A DNA stretch of 64,000 nt. It comes from Amorphophallus konjac. Lineage: Eukaryota > Streptophyta > Magnoliopsida > Alismatales > Araceae. This document shows positions 22,200 through 33,540 of this stretch, in pieces; the first letter of the stretch is position 1; the number at the start of each line of letters is the position of its first letter. The notes below the pieces were generated by a model. It did no database searches, was not told where the DNA came from, and was given only the letters and a program-made list of their open reading frames with translations. A program made the position numbers and the translations under genes. The stretch lies in the NCBI GenBank assembly GCA_022559845.1, contig CM040121.1:348724243-348788242 (forward strand). The letters are read 5' to 3'.

Positions 22200-25145
22200 T
22201 GTTGCATCCCTATGGTTTTTGATGATGTCTCACACTATAAATCAATCTTCTATCTCTAGATTAATGCTGTCTCATCATGTGAGTGAGTACAGTTCATTTG
22301 ACCATCAGATAAGCATGCTATCATGATTCTATCTACACTTTACCTAGTTAGTATAGACAGCAGTGGGTCGACCCACCCTCGCTGATGCGTCGACTCATCT
22401 GTACATTGTTTGTCTGGGTACCAAAGTCTATACACCAGCTTGGTCTATTGAGTCTGTACATTGGCATAACTTCTTCAAGTCTGTACTTCGGGCACCTTCT
22501 AACTGAAGTCTACACACTGGTATTAAAATTCTAAGTCTGTACACTGCCCGACCAACTAAGTCTGCACATTGCCAAAGTCAGTTCAGCTCAACCCTATCCA
22601 TCCCTCCAAGCTTCAACCCTATACATTGGATTGTCAAACTCCATGTCTATACACTGGCTGCTGCATTGTCATGAAGTCTACACATCCTATAGTGTAAGTC
22701 TATACATCACCCAGAGTCTTGTCTGCAAAGTCTGAACAGCGTCCGTTGTCAAGACTTCTTGAAGTCTGTACATCGGACTACTTCTTTTGAAGTCCACACA
22801 TTGGCTCGTTCACTTCTGCAAAGTATGTACATTAGACTGTGGCAAAGTCTATACATTCAGTTCCTTGAGCGAAGTCTATACATCGCTAAGTCTGCACATT
22901 GTCTTCAGCCCAAGCGTTCAAAGCCAAGTCTATACAACGCCAACTCAACACATTGAACAGCTCTCCAAGTCTAAACACTGGTCTGTGATTCACCAACTCT
23001 GTACATTCGATATCTTTTCCTATGCATTGGCCAAGTCCATACACTCCTCATCTGTTCCTACGCTTGGCCAAGTCCATACACTCAACATTTCCCTACGCTT
23101 TCCTGGCCAAGTCTGTACATCACTAAGTGTATACATTGAACTGCTCTTCAAAGTCTGTACAGCGTCCGTCTCAGCCAGCGTCTCATGCTGTGTCTTAGGC
23201 AAGTGTGTACATCGGCGTCATTCGTTCAAGTCTATACATTGAACTGCGTCTTAGGAAAGTCTGTATAGAGGCTTCGATTTACCAAGTCTGTACATCGGCT
23301 TCATTCGCTCAAGTCCACACATCCACAGTGGTTCATCAAGTCTATACATTCACTTGAGCTTCACCAACTCTGTACAACGCTGAAGTCTTCACAAGTCTGT
23401 ACAGTGCTTGAGCTTCATCTAGTCTGTACATCGCTTCAAGCGATTCAAGTCTATACAGACTACCTTTACATCCAGAGTCTGTACATCGGTTCAACAGCCG
23501 ATCGTCTCATACAGAACTTTCCAAGTCTGTATTGCCGAGTGTCTAATGCATCGTCTCACTCTGGCATAGTCTATACATTGGCTAAAGCTTTGTTAAGTTT
23601 ACACAATGGTAAGGCTCGTATGCATTGATTCATCACATGTCTATACACTGTCTTTCATGAGCCTATCCATCAAGTCTACACATTGGGTTGTCCGACCACA
23701 ACCCTATACATTCAGTTGTTATGACTTGAGTCTTCAATGCTCTCAGCACACTCGTTTCAAGCCTGTACACTGCTTAGGCTTCATGAAGTCTACATGGTGG
23801 CTGAGCTTTGCAAAGTGTACACATTGGTAACACTCGTTTGCATTGATCATAAGTCCATACACTGCCTTCATATGCATTGTTCATAAGTCTATACACTGCC
23901 ATTCATTTGCATTGTTCACATGTCTATACACTGCCATTCATGCGCACTGTTCATATGTCTATACACTGCCTTCACATACGTTTTATTCAGTAAGTCTGTA
24001 CATTCTCTCACGTTGTACACACTTACTCAGTTGTGTTTTTGAAGTATATACATTCATGTTAATAGCCTGAACTAACTAAGTCTATACATTCCATCTGTCT
24101 GTCTGCAGGCGATTCAGGCTGATGATTGGGCACGTGAACCGAGGTTGGCACCTGGTACGTGATCCAAGACAACAGGCACATGACACGTGGATGGCAACCT
24201 AGTCAGGATGCTGCCATGTGGTCGAAATTCAAATGAACTGGCAAAAAGTGCATGGGCGGGAACCTGGCAGCCACACGCCAATATCTGCTATAAATATAGA
24301 GCTTCATCCTTCAGTAGAAGCTTGATCGTGAAAAGAAAAAGCAGAAGCCATTGGTGAGAGTCTGCACGATCCAGAAAAGAAAAAGAGCAGAGAGTTCCAG
24401 ATCCGAGAGGAGTTTGTTCGAGAGAGAGAGCAGTGGTTGTGGATTGATGAATTGCTTCATTTGAAGCTACATTTGTATTGGGTTTCAGAATCGATTTCTT
24501 CTTCATTGGTTTTTGTTTCTACTTTGTTTTCGTTTTATTTTGTTCTTCCATTCTGATTTGAATTGGTTTCCCTCCGGTGTATGGAAGAAGGGAGTATAAC
24601 TCCAGTTTCCCTCTGAGTTGCAGAGGAAGAGAGATCGGTGATCTCTGGTGTTGTTAGTGACAGGTTGTCATTAACAATTTCCCTCCGTGTGTGGAGGAAG
24701 GGAGAGGATTCTCTAGTTGTGTTCTAGCTGGGAGCTAGAACTGGTTTCAAGTTCTGTGGGTAGCAGAGCTTGGTTGAGAGATTTTTTTCCCTTGGGTGTT
24801 CAAGCTGTGTGGCAGCATGTTGCTCGCAGACTGAGTCTGCTGTGATCTAGCATTGCCTAGTGGAATCCTCACTCTAGTTGGAGTGAGGGGTGGATGTAGA
24901 TTGCGGACTGCAATCGAACCACCTAAAAATCGAGTGCCTCCTCTGTGGTTTGCTATTGTTATCTACGCTCTTCATCTGCTTGCCTCTTTGCTTCCATGTG
25001 ATCAGTCCTTCACTCTCATTTACATTTCTCTGTGTATGGGTTAAGGAGGTGCGTTAGCAGTAGAATTTATTTTCCGCCTAAGTTTCTACAAATTGGGAGT
25101 GATCTATTCATCCCCCCCTTCTATATCACTCTTGCTGCGCTAACA
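22200..25145 (+). repeat. Element E 3' LTR
   Basis: 2,946 bases, collinear with 12441-15385 and carrying the same motif array (about 22399-24092) and TATA box (24289-24298). Differences from the 5' copy are scattered and mostly transitions, for example GACTACTTC for GACTGCTTC near 22778. Confidence 0.95.
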
Positions 25146-26252
25146 TGAGATTCCCCGGAGGGTCGGTTACCGGTGGGGGTGCCGTGTGACTTGAGGGACG
25201 GTCGGACCTCATATGTGTCCCCGGCATCCATACTTACCGTATGGTCATCGAGAGTCTGTGCTAGTGTTTGGTCGGTGGTTTCCGTGGATTAGTCCTTACT
25301 TCCAGTGACCCTACCACTAGTCGTAGCTTTCCCACGGCACGCGTGTGCTGGCTCACCTGGGAGTGGCTGAGCGGCGTACCCGAGAGAGGCGGTGAGTAGG
25401 CTGGTTACCGTAGGGCCCCCACGTACTTCCGAGTCCGAGTTTAGGGAGAAATACCAGCTAGAGGACAGGCCTAGGGCGTACGGTCTGAGTGTGCACACGA
25501 GGCTGAGGGTTCAGACCCGCGCTGACGAGCGTGACCTCAGCTAGTCCTTGTTTTGCAGTTACTTCTGGTTACTGAGTGTGTCTGAGGCTCGCGCCTAGGG
25601 CGTTGTAGCTGGACACTTGTGACGCGGTATAAGACGTCAGGGGATGCATCCGGTCGTTCTTCTAGTGGGTGGTGCTCCTGTTCGCTGGCAGGCATGGACT
25701 CGTGTTTCGTTGGACCGAGGTTCCGTAGTACGGTACTGTTAGAGTAGACGGCTTTTTCCGTTTATTTACTTTAGCTTGTCGGTTTTACCGTACTCTTGTT
25801 TGGTAGGGTTGTCTTCTTCTTTCTCGTTTTCCGTGCGAGGTGGGGATTCGCGGGATCCCTACTAGGCCAATGAGATGAGGCTCACCCCTGCTCTTTAGGT
25901 GAGGCGGGGTCGACGGGAGGCGCGGCCGAGTTTCAGCGTGGTTCTTCTAGCCAGGGTGAGTCGCCAGTCTGCCAGAGCCGGGGGATGCCCCGTGTAGTTG
26001 TACTTTTCTTTCCTATTGACTGTACTTTCTTTTGGACGTGTGACACTGTGGACCTTGTAGCAGTTTATTTATTTATATTATTATATGCATTTTATTCTAG
26101 ATTATTGTGCTATCTCTGTGGTCGTTGCAGCTTCTCTTGTACCCCCACACCACTCCTTTCTACCCTTCCGAGTCTTCGGACTCGTGGGTTGGCGGGCCGA
26201 GATTTGAGACGCGCCGGTTCCTTTCCGGTACTCGGATCCTCGGGTCATCACA
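25146..26252 (+). repeat. Element D 5' LTR, second part
   Basis: It resumes D's LTR after E and matches 32382-33540. TATAAG at 25628-25633, followed by ACGTCA, is a possible promoter. The LTR ends TCATCACA at 26252. The 27-base unit starting GGGGGATGCCCCGTGTAG is single here (about 25980) but triple in the 3' LTR. Confidence 0.92.
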
Positions 26253-26254
26253 GC

Positions 26255-26266
26255 TGGTATCAGAGC
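26255..26266 (+). other. Element D primer binding site
   Basis: TGGTATCAGAGC, an exact initiator tRNA-Met match two bases after the LTR. Confidence 0.95.
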
Positions 26267-26407
26267 GTAGGTTGTGGAGGTGCATCGGAACTTGGAACGA
26301 ATTGCAGTGGTCCAGAAGGTCCATGAATGTCCTGTACAGTCGGCGACTGGCTTAGGGTCGTGTGTTTTATTGATTTCCGGTTGCTTTTCTTTGATGCCAG
26401 GTGTGTT

Positions 26408-27676
26408 ATGGCGCCACGGAGGAGGACTCGTGCCCAGCAGGGAGAGTCTAGTGGTGGTCCAGAGGATCAGAGCAGGGCTTCAGTTTCTGAGGCTGTATCT
26501 GGAGATGCGAGAGCTCCAGGGATGGACGACTTCTTCCGAGGCATGTTTGAGTATGTGTTTCAGCGGCAGCAGGGAGGTCAGCAGCAGGGAGATCATCAGT
26601 AGCAGGGTGGCGATGCTTGTGAGGACCGGGCTCGTGGTGGTCATGGTCGTGTACTGAAGGAGTTTTTGCTGTTCCAGCCTCCTTCTTTTAGTGGGCAGCC
26701 AGATCCTGAGGTGGCCAGAGAGTGGCTGGATGATGGTCAGTAGATTTTCAGTGCGATGGAGTGTCCCGAGGAGGAGCAGGTGGCGCTGGCTACTCATCGT
26801 CTTCAGGGATCGGCCCGTACTTGGTGGACGTCAGAGTGGGGTTCAGCGTTCCGATCTCGTCCTCTTCGACAGATTACTTGGCAGGAGTTCGTCACGGCTT
26901 TCGAGCGTGCCTTCTGCTCGTCTTTTGTCAGGTCACAGAGGTTGCGTGAGTTTATGGAGTTGACTCAGGGTGACATGACGGTGATGCAGTACCGTACCAG
27001 GTTTATCGAGTTGGGCCGTTATGCTCCTCATATCGTGGCAGATGAGGAAGTCAGGACCGATCAGTTTGTGGGTGGTTTAAGGCTGGAGTTGAGGCATCAT
27101 CTTCTTGCGTCCAGATTGACCACTTTGGATGCGGCGTGCAAGGCAGCATCGGCACTGGAGAGAGATTTGCAGAAGGTTCGAGGGCAGGGCAGTGCTAGTC
27201 AAGTGCAGGCAGGTTTTGGCCAACCGTTAGTAGTGTAGCAGCAGAGTACCGTCCAGCTCTCGGCAGGTGGTTTAGTGGCGACGCAGTCTGTGGCTCCTGT
27301 ACCAGAGTCTTCGTCCTTTGGCTCGAGCCTCAAGAAGTTACTCAAGGAGGCGGGCCTCGGCGGGAGACGCCGGGGTAAGAAGGGGCAGTCACAGCAGGAG
27401 TCGACGGCCAGTGATCAACAGTCCGTGGCTTTGCAGCGTCAGGGTTCGGTGTCAGGTGCTCGGGGCAGTTGTCCCAAGTGCGGTGGTTCTCATCCAGGTA
27501 GACCGTGTTCGGCGCCCGTGATTTGCTTCAGGTGCGACCAGCTAGGGCACATGGCACGTGACTGTCCGCAAAGAGCACGCCAGCCGCACGAGTTTTAGCA
27601 GCAGCAGCAGCAGTTTCGGCCCCAGCAGTCATCAGCACAGCCGCAACAGTACCATCAGCAGGGACAGTTTCCTCAG
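26408..27676 (+). pseudogene. Element D gag, inactivated by point stops only
   Basis: The start MAPRRRTRAQQGESS is typical of this chromovirus group. The capsid domain lies about 26660-27180 (LFQPPSFSGQPDPEVAREWL to DAACKAASALERDL). Two zinc knuckles follow: CPKCGGSHPGRPC at 27470-27508 (a CX2CX3HX4C variant) and CFRCDQLGHMARDC at 27524-27565. The end is Gln-rich. Stops are all TAG: 26600, 26741, 27236 and 27596, each with a neighbouring Gln-rich context that makes CAG the likely parent. The frame is unbroken into pol, so D encoded one Gag-Pol polyprotein. Confidence 0.93.
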
Positions 27677-30600
27677 TTGTCACGGTCAGCTACTGTGGGG
27701 AGACAGAGATCCCGAGGTAGAGTGACTCACATGACCAAGGCAGAGGCTGAGGCATCGCATTTGGTGGAAGGTACTCTTTCGATTTTGGGTTGTGCGGCTC
27801 GTGTTTTGTTTGATTCAGGTGCTTCTCATTCGTTCATCTCGGAGGATTTTGCCCAGGGCGTGGAGGACCCGGTGACCGAGGTGTCCTGTGACTTGGCGGT
27901 AGAGTTACCTACCGGTGACTTCATGATCACCCCGTACTGCTTTGAGAAGGTATCGGTGTGGGTGGAAGGGCGGAACTTGCCGGCTAGACTCTACGCGTTA
28001 CCGCTTCAGGACTTTGATGTGATTTTGGGCATGGATTGGCTCGAGGTTCATCATGCTTTGGTAGATTGCGGCTCGAAGAAGGTCTACTTCCGACAGCTTC
28101 GTGGGCCCACTTTCTATTTCCAAGGTATTCGGTCTTCCTCTTCCCGCTTGCTTATTTCGGCTATCCGTGCGCGTCGTTTGCTTGATGCAGGTTGTCAGGG
28201 CTTTCTCGCATCCGTGGTTTTGGTCGAGCGGCAGGGTCCTGAGGTAGAGGATGTTCCCGTCGTGTGCGAGTTCCCTGACGTTTTTCTTGAGGAGTTGCCA
28301 GGGTTGCCACCACAACGAGAGATTGATTTCATGGTTGAGGTGGTGCCAGGTACGGCGCCTATGTCGAGGGCCCCTTATCGGATGGCGCCTGCCGAGTTGC
28401 GAGAGCTGAAGGCGCAATTACAGGAGTTGCTGGTCAAGGGGTATATTCGTTCTAGTTATTCCCCATGGGGTGCGCCGGTGTTGTTTGTGAAGAAGAATGA
28501 TGGTAGTTTGAGACTGTGCATCGACTACCGTCAGTTGAACCCGGTGAATGTTAAGAACAAGTATCCGTTGCCGCGGATTGATGACTTGTTCGATCAGCTT
28601 CAGTCGGCCCAGGTGTTTTCGAGGATCGATTTGAGATCGGGTTATTACCAGCTGCGGATCCGAGAGTCGGACGTGGAGAAGACGGCGTTTCGGTCGAGGT
28701 ATGGGCATTATGAGTTCTTGGTGATGCCGTTCGGGCTCACCAATGCCCTCGCAGCATTCATGGATTTGATGCATAGGGTGTTTCCTCCGTACTTGGACCA
28801 GTTTATGGTCGTGTTTGTAGATGATATCCTTGTGTATTCGCGGTCTGCTGAGGAGCATGTGCAGCATTTGAGAGCGGTATTGTAGACCCTGCGCGATCAC
28901 CAGTTGTATGCCAAGTACAGCAAGTGCGAGTTCTGGCTCTGAGAGGTGCACTTTCTGGGGCATGTTATTTCTGGTGATGGTGTTTCCGTGGACCCGGCCA
29001 AGGTCGAGGCGGTGGTGCAGTGGCCGAGGCCGAGTTCTATCACGGAGATTCAGAGTTTCTTGGGGCTTGCAGGTTATTATCGGAGGTTTATTCAAGATTT
29101 CTCTCGTATTGCGGCCCCGATGACCAGGCTTACGCGGAAAGAGGTGCCGTTCGTCTGGACGGAGGAGTGTGAGCGGAGCTTCATGGAGCTGAAGAGATTG
29201 CTTACCACTGCTCCGGTTTTGGTGTTGCCATCTGGCTCGGGTGGTTTTGTGGTATGTACGGATGCTTCTGGGGTAGGCCTCGGTGCTGTGTTGATGCAGC
29301 ATGGGAGAGTTGTGGCGTATGCGTCACGGCAGTTGAAGCCACATGAGGCGAACTACCCTACTCATGATCTTGAGTTGGCAGCGGTGATCTTCACTCTGAA
29401 GATCTGGAGGCATTATTTGTACGGCGAGAGGTTTGAGCTTTTCACTGACCATCAGAGTTTGAGGTATGTGTTTACGCAGAAGGACCTTAACCTCAGGCAG
29501 AGGAGATGGATGGAGTACATGAAGGATTATGATTTCACTCTGTCCTATCAGCCTGGCAGGATGAACGTCGTGGCTGATGCTCTGAGCAGGAGGGTAACAG
29601 TCAGTCAGATGTTGTTGAGGAAGTGGAGGCTTTGGGAGCAGGTCCCGGCCATGACTTTTAGGCTCAAGGTCCCTCAGGACCAGGGTTCGGCTGTCCTTGC
29701 GAGTCTGACTGTCACGCCCGCGGTGCGTCGACAGGTGACTGAGGCCCAGCGAGCGGACCCCGAGCTACCTCGTATTTTGTCGATGGCCGAGGTGGAGTTT
29801 GGCGTGGATGGAGCTGTGAGGTTCAGAGGTAGATTGTATGTGCCAGCCGAGGGGCAGGTGCGGCGTAATGTATTGCGTGAGGCTCATGGGAGTCGGTATG
29901 CCGTGCACCCCGGATCGGCCAAGATGTACCAGAACCTGAAGAGGCAGTTTTGGTGGCCTGGCATGAAGAGAGATGTTACAGAATTTGTGGCCAGGTGTTT
30001 GACCTGTCAGCAGGTGAAGGCTGAGCACCAGCGACCAGGAGGCACACTTCAGCCCTTGGACATTCCAGCGTGGAAGTGGGATCACGTGACCACTGATTTT
30101 GTGGTCAGATTGCCGAGGACGTCCAACGGGGAGGATAGTATCTGGTTGCTAGTGGATAGACTGACAAAGACGGCGCGGTTGCTGCCAGTCAAGGTCAGTT
30201 GGAGCGTGCAGCGTTTAGCTCATCTGTACGTGGAACGGATCATCCCATTGCATGGAGTTCCTATCTCCATCGTGTCCGATCGTGACCCCCGTTTTACTTC
30301 TAGATTCTGGAGGAGCTTCCAGAAGGCTCTAGGCACTGTGTTGGCATTCAGCTCGGCCTATCATCCTCAGTCGGACGGTCAGTCTGAGCGGACCATTCAG
30401 ACTTTAGAGGACATGTTGCGAGCATGTTGCTTGGAGTGGCAGGGGAGTTGGACCCACCATCTGCCATTAGTGGAGTCTGCCTACAACAACAGCTATCATT
30501 CGAGCATCGGTATGGCTCCCTATGAGGCCTTGTATGGGCGACCTTGTCGGACTTCGCTTGATTGGTTCGAGGTGGGCGAATGTGCCTTGACCGGACCAGA

Positions 30601-31135
30601 TTTGGTGCAGCAGTGCGTTGAGGTGGTGCATGTCGTTCGGCAGAAGATGTTGGCAGCTCAGAGCCGGCAGAAGAGTTATGCCGATCGGAGGAGGCGACCT
30701 CTCAGCTTTACTGTGGGAGATCGAGTTTTCTTGAGAGTGTCTCCCATGAAGGGCGTGATGCGCTTCGATAGGCGTGGGAAGCTGAGTCCCCGCTACATTG
30801 GCCCCTTTCCCATCGTTGAGCGTGTTGGAGAAGTTGCTTATCGGTTGCAGCTCCCTCCGGAGCTTTCCGCCGTGCATGATGTGTTCCACATGTCGATGCT
30901 TTGGAAGTACATGCCCGATGATTTTCATGTTCTCGAGGATGCCGTTTGGCCTGAGGTGACCCTAGATCTGTCCCTTCCAGAGTTTCCTATTCGCATTGAG
31001 GATCGGCGGGAGCAGCGCCTGCGGAATAAGGTTATTCCTCTGGTTAAGGTGGTCTGGCAGCATCATACTGGCGGCGAAGCGTCTTGGGAGCGCGAGGATG
31101 AGATGCGGGAGCTGTATCCTTATTTGTTTGTGTGA
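27677..31135 (+). pseudogene. Element D pol: protease, reverse transcriptase, RNase H, integrase, chromodomain
   Basis: The protease DSG is at 27812-27820 ([12 protein letters not shown]). Reverse transcriptase spans about 28390-28950 with FVDD at 28814-28825; RNase H follows ([13 protein letters not shown] near 29256, FTDHQSL near 29440). Integrase has its zinc-binding region ([10 protein letters not shown] to CLTCQQVK, about 29884-30015), catalytic core ([28 protein letters not shown]) and GPF/Y module ([19 protein letters not shown]). A divergent chromodomain ends the protein (IPLVKVVW to GGEASWERE). The frame is broken only by TAG at 28883 and TGA at 28940. One conserved reverse-transcriptase residue also looks changed (NALAAFM, where family members have Pro after Ala). 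Confidence 0.95.
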
Positions 31136-31188
31136 GTCTTCCCCCGTTCTTGTGCCTTGTCCTTGAATTTCGAGGATGAAATTCGTTT

Positions 31189-31200
31189 AAGGGGGGAGGG
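31189..31200 (+). other. Element D polypurine tract
   Basis: AAGGGGGGAGGG, one base before the 3' LTR start TGTAATGTCC at 31202. Confidence 0.92.
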
Positions 31201-31201
31201 T

Positions 31202-33540
31202 TGTAATGTCCCGGACCTTCCGGATCCTTCTTCGTGGGTCCCGGATTTGGTCTCTCGGAGTGTCTGACTCTGTTGTGTCCGAAGTTTCGTTTCGGACATC
31301 TTTCGTGTTCGGATCGGCGCGATCCGGAGTCGTTTCGGAGGCCCGGAGTGTGTCCGCGGCTTTTCCGATGTGTGTTGTCCGATTTCCGCGTGTGGGTTTC
31401 GGTGAATCCTTCGGAACCCTGTAGCGGGTGAACCGGGTCGTTCACCAGCCCGCGAGTGGTACCGTTGCGATCAGCGCTTCGAGACGGTCAAGGAGGTGTA
31501 TTTTTTCTATTTTTTGGTATTTTTGGCATTTTTTAGATTTTCTATTTATAGCCTTTTCTTTTTCCCTTTTCTTTCTCTTTTTCTTCTTTCTTCTTTCCTC
31601 CCCCGTGAGCGCAACGGTCGCACTCCCCCTTCTTGCCCGTTGGACCCCGCGGCGCCCCTTCCTCCTCTAGCGACGGGTGGTGGACGACGGCGACGGCGCG
31701 GTGACGACGGCGGTGGCGAGAGGATCGTGACGGTGCCCCCATTGGCGCGTGGGAGAGGAGTTCGTAGTTGAGCTAGATTTGAAGATCGACGACTTTTCGG
31801 CGGATTTCGAGCTTCATCGAGGTAGGGGGATGGATCCTTACCCTCTTTACAGCGTTCCTCGTGATTTCTAGGCCGTGGGGAGGCCGACTGGGGTTAAATC
31901 CATGCCGGGAGGGTCATTTTCATGCTTGGGGTTTGAGCGCCGGATCCATCGATTCAGGGTGTTTTTGATCAATTTGGGGGCTCTAGATGCATGCTAGGAT
32001 GTTGTGGGGTGATTCCCTGGACGTATTTCGCCAACCGGGCTCGGCCCGTTGTCGCGCTATAGTCCAGTGGCGCGTTCTTGATGAACGCGCCGTGTCGACC
32101 GAGCGCGTTCGTCCGAGAAGATGAACAGTGAGGTGGTTGGGAACGCGCAGCGCGTTCAGGTGTGAACGCGCTAGCCTTGGGCAGCGCGACCTGGAAGATT
32201 GCGCTAGCCATAGCTAGCGCGTTCTTCGGTGTCACGCTAGGGGTACCTAGCGTGACCTTCCCCTTCCCCTGATCAGCATTTTTTCGGGTAGCGTGACCTC
32301 CGGTTGGGTGAGTTTGGGACCCAGTGTGGCGTGTGACCCGAGGGTGGCCGTGGGCACCCAGTGAGAGCCACAGGGGCGCCCGAGATTCCCCGGAGGGTCG
32401 GTTACCGGTGGCGGTGCTGTGTGACTTGAGGGACGGTCGGACCTCATATGTGTCCCCGGCATCCGTACTTACCGTATGGTCATCGAGAGTCTGTGCTAGT
32501 GTTTGGTCAGTGGTTTCCGTGGATTAGTCCTTACTTCCAGTGACCCTACCACTAGTCGTAGCTTTCCCACGGCACGCGTGTGCTGGCTCGCCTGGGAGTG
32601 GCTGAGCGGCGTACCCGAGAGAGGCGGTGAGTAGGCTGGTTACCGCAGGGCCCCCGCGTACTTCCGAGTCCGGGTTTAGGGGGAAATACCAGCTAGAGGA
32701 CAGGCCTAGGGCGTACGGTCTGAGTGTGCACACGAGGTTGAGGGTTCGGACCCGCGCTGACGAGCGTGACCTCAGCTAGTCCTTGTTTTGTAGTTACTTC
32801 TGGTTACTGAGTGTGTCTGAGGCTCGCGCCTGGGGCATTGTAGCTGGACACTTGTGACGCGGTATAAGACGTCAGGGGACGCATCCGGTCGTTCTTCTAG
32901 TGGGTGGTGCTCCTGTTCGCTGGCAGGCATGGACTCGTGTTTCGTTGGACCGAGGTTCCGTAGTACGGTACTGTTAGAGTAGACGGCTTTTTCCGTTTAT
33001 TTACTTTAGCTTGTCGGTTTTACCGTACTCTTGTTTGGTAGGGTTGTCTTCTTCTTTCTCGTTTTCCGTACGAGGTGGGGATTCGCGGGATCCCTACTGG
33101 GCAATGAGATGAGGCTCACCCCTGCTCTTCAGGTGAGGCGGGGTCGACGGGAGGCGCGGCCGAGTTTCAGCGTGGTTCTTCTAGCCAGGGTTAGTCGCGA
33201 GTCTGCCAGAGCTGGGGGATGCCCCGTGTAGTTGTACTCCGGGGGATGCCCCGTGTGGTTGTACTCCGGGGGATGCCCCGTGTAGTTGTACTTTTCTTTC
33301 CTGTTGACTGTACTTTCTTTTGGACATGTGACACTGTGGACCTTGTAGCAGTTTATTTATTTATATTTTTATGTGCATTTTATTCTAGATTATTGTGCTA
33401 TCTCTATGGTCGTTACAGCTTCTCTTGTACCCCCACACCACTCCTTTCTACCCTTCCGAGTCTTCGGACTCGTGGGTTGGCGGGCCGAGATTTGAGACGC
33501 GCCGGTTCCTTTCCGGTACTCAGATCCTCGGGTCGTCACA
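31202..33540 (+). repeat. Element D 3' LTR
   Basis: 2,339 bases starting TGTAATGTCC and ending GTCGTCACA. It is uninterrupted and shows the state of D's LTR without element E. Compared with the 5' copy it lacks two stretches (at about 32017 and 32148) including a hairpin of the AGCGCG array, and it has a tandem triplication at 33214-33291. Confidence 0.95.
33214..33291 (+). repeat. 27-base tandem triplication, only in D's 3' LTR
   Basis: GGGGGATGCCCCGTGTAGTT followed by GTACTCC occurs at 33214-33240, 33241-33267 and (last unit partial) 33268-33291. The 5' LTR has one copy. LTRs are identical at insertion, so the expansion should have arisen after insertion, or the 5' copy contracted. Confidence 0.92.

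Larger units (their letters stand above)
12441..25145 (+). mobile_element. Element E: Ty1/copia Sirevirus inside the 5' LTR of D (youngest level of the nest)
   Basis: E is 12,705 bases: 5' LTR 12441-15385, primer binding site 15388-15399, gag 15411-17565, pol 17570-20642, a 1.5 kb noncoding stretch with repeated polypurine tracts, final polypurine tract 22186-22199, 3' LTR 22200-25145. LTRs start TGTTGCATCC and end GCTAACA. The domain order protease-integrase-reverse transcriptase-RNase H is that of Ty1/copia. The nearly 3 kb LTRs, long Gag with a coiled-coil extension and multiple polypurine tracts point to the Sirevirus (SIRE/Maximus) lineage. By eye the LTRs differ at roughly one to two bases per hundred, so the insertion is fairly recent. 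Confidence 0.95.
11164..33540 (+). mobile_element. Element D: Ty3/gypsy chromovirus (Tekay/Del-like) inside solo LTR C
   Basis: D runs 5' LTR 11164-26252 (split by element E), primer binding site 26255-26266, gag-pol 26408-31135 in one frame, polypurine tract 31189-31200, 3' LTR 31202-33540. LTRs start TGTAATGTCC and end GTCACA, about 2.3 kb each. The integrase C-terminus carries a divergent chromodomain ([17 protein letters not shown]), as in the Tekay/Del group. Its coding region is the best preserved in the window: six stops, no indel that shifts the frame. The clade name is from family knowledge of the integrase end and is less sure than the superfamily. Confidence 0.94.

Noticed and set aside
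26600..27598. Programmed stop-codon readthrough in element D gag
   Set aside because: Four TAGs in gag and two stops in pol are too many for a recoding design. The bases after the stops do not fit the CARYYA readthrough context, and simple CAG-to-TAG change explains them.
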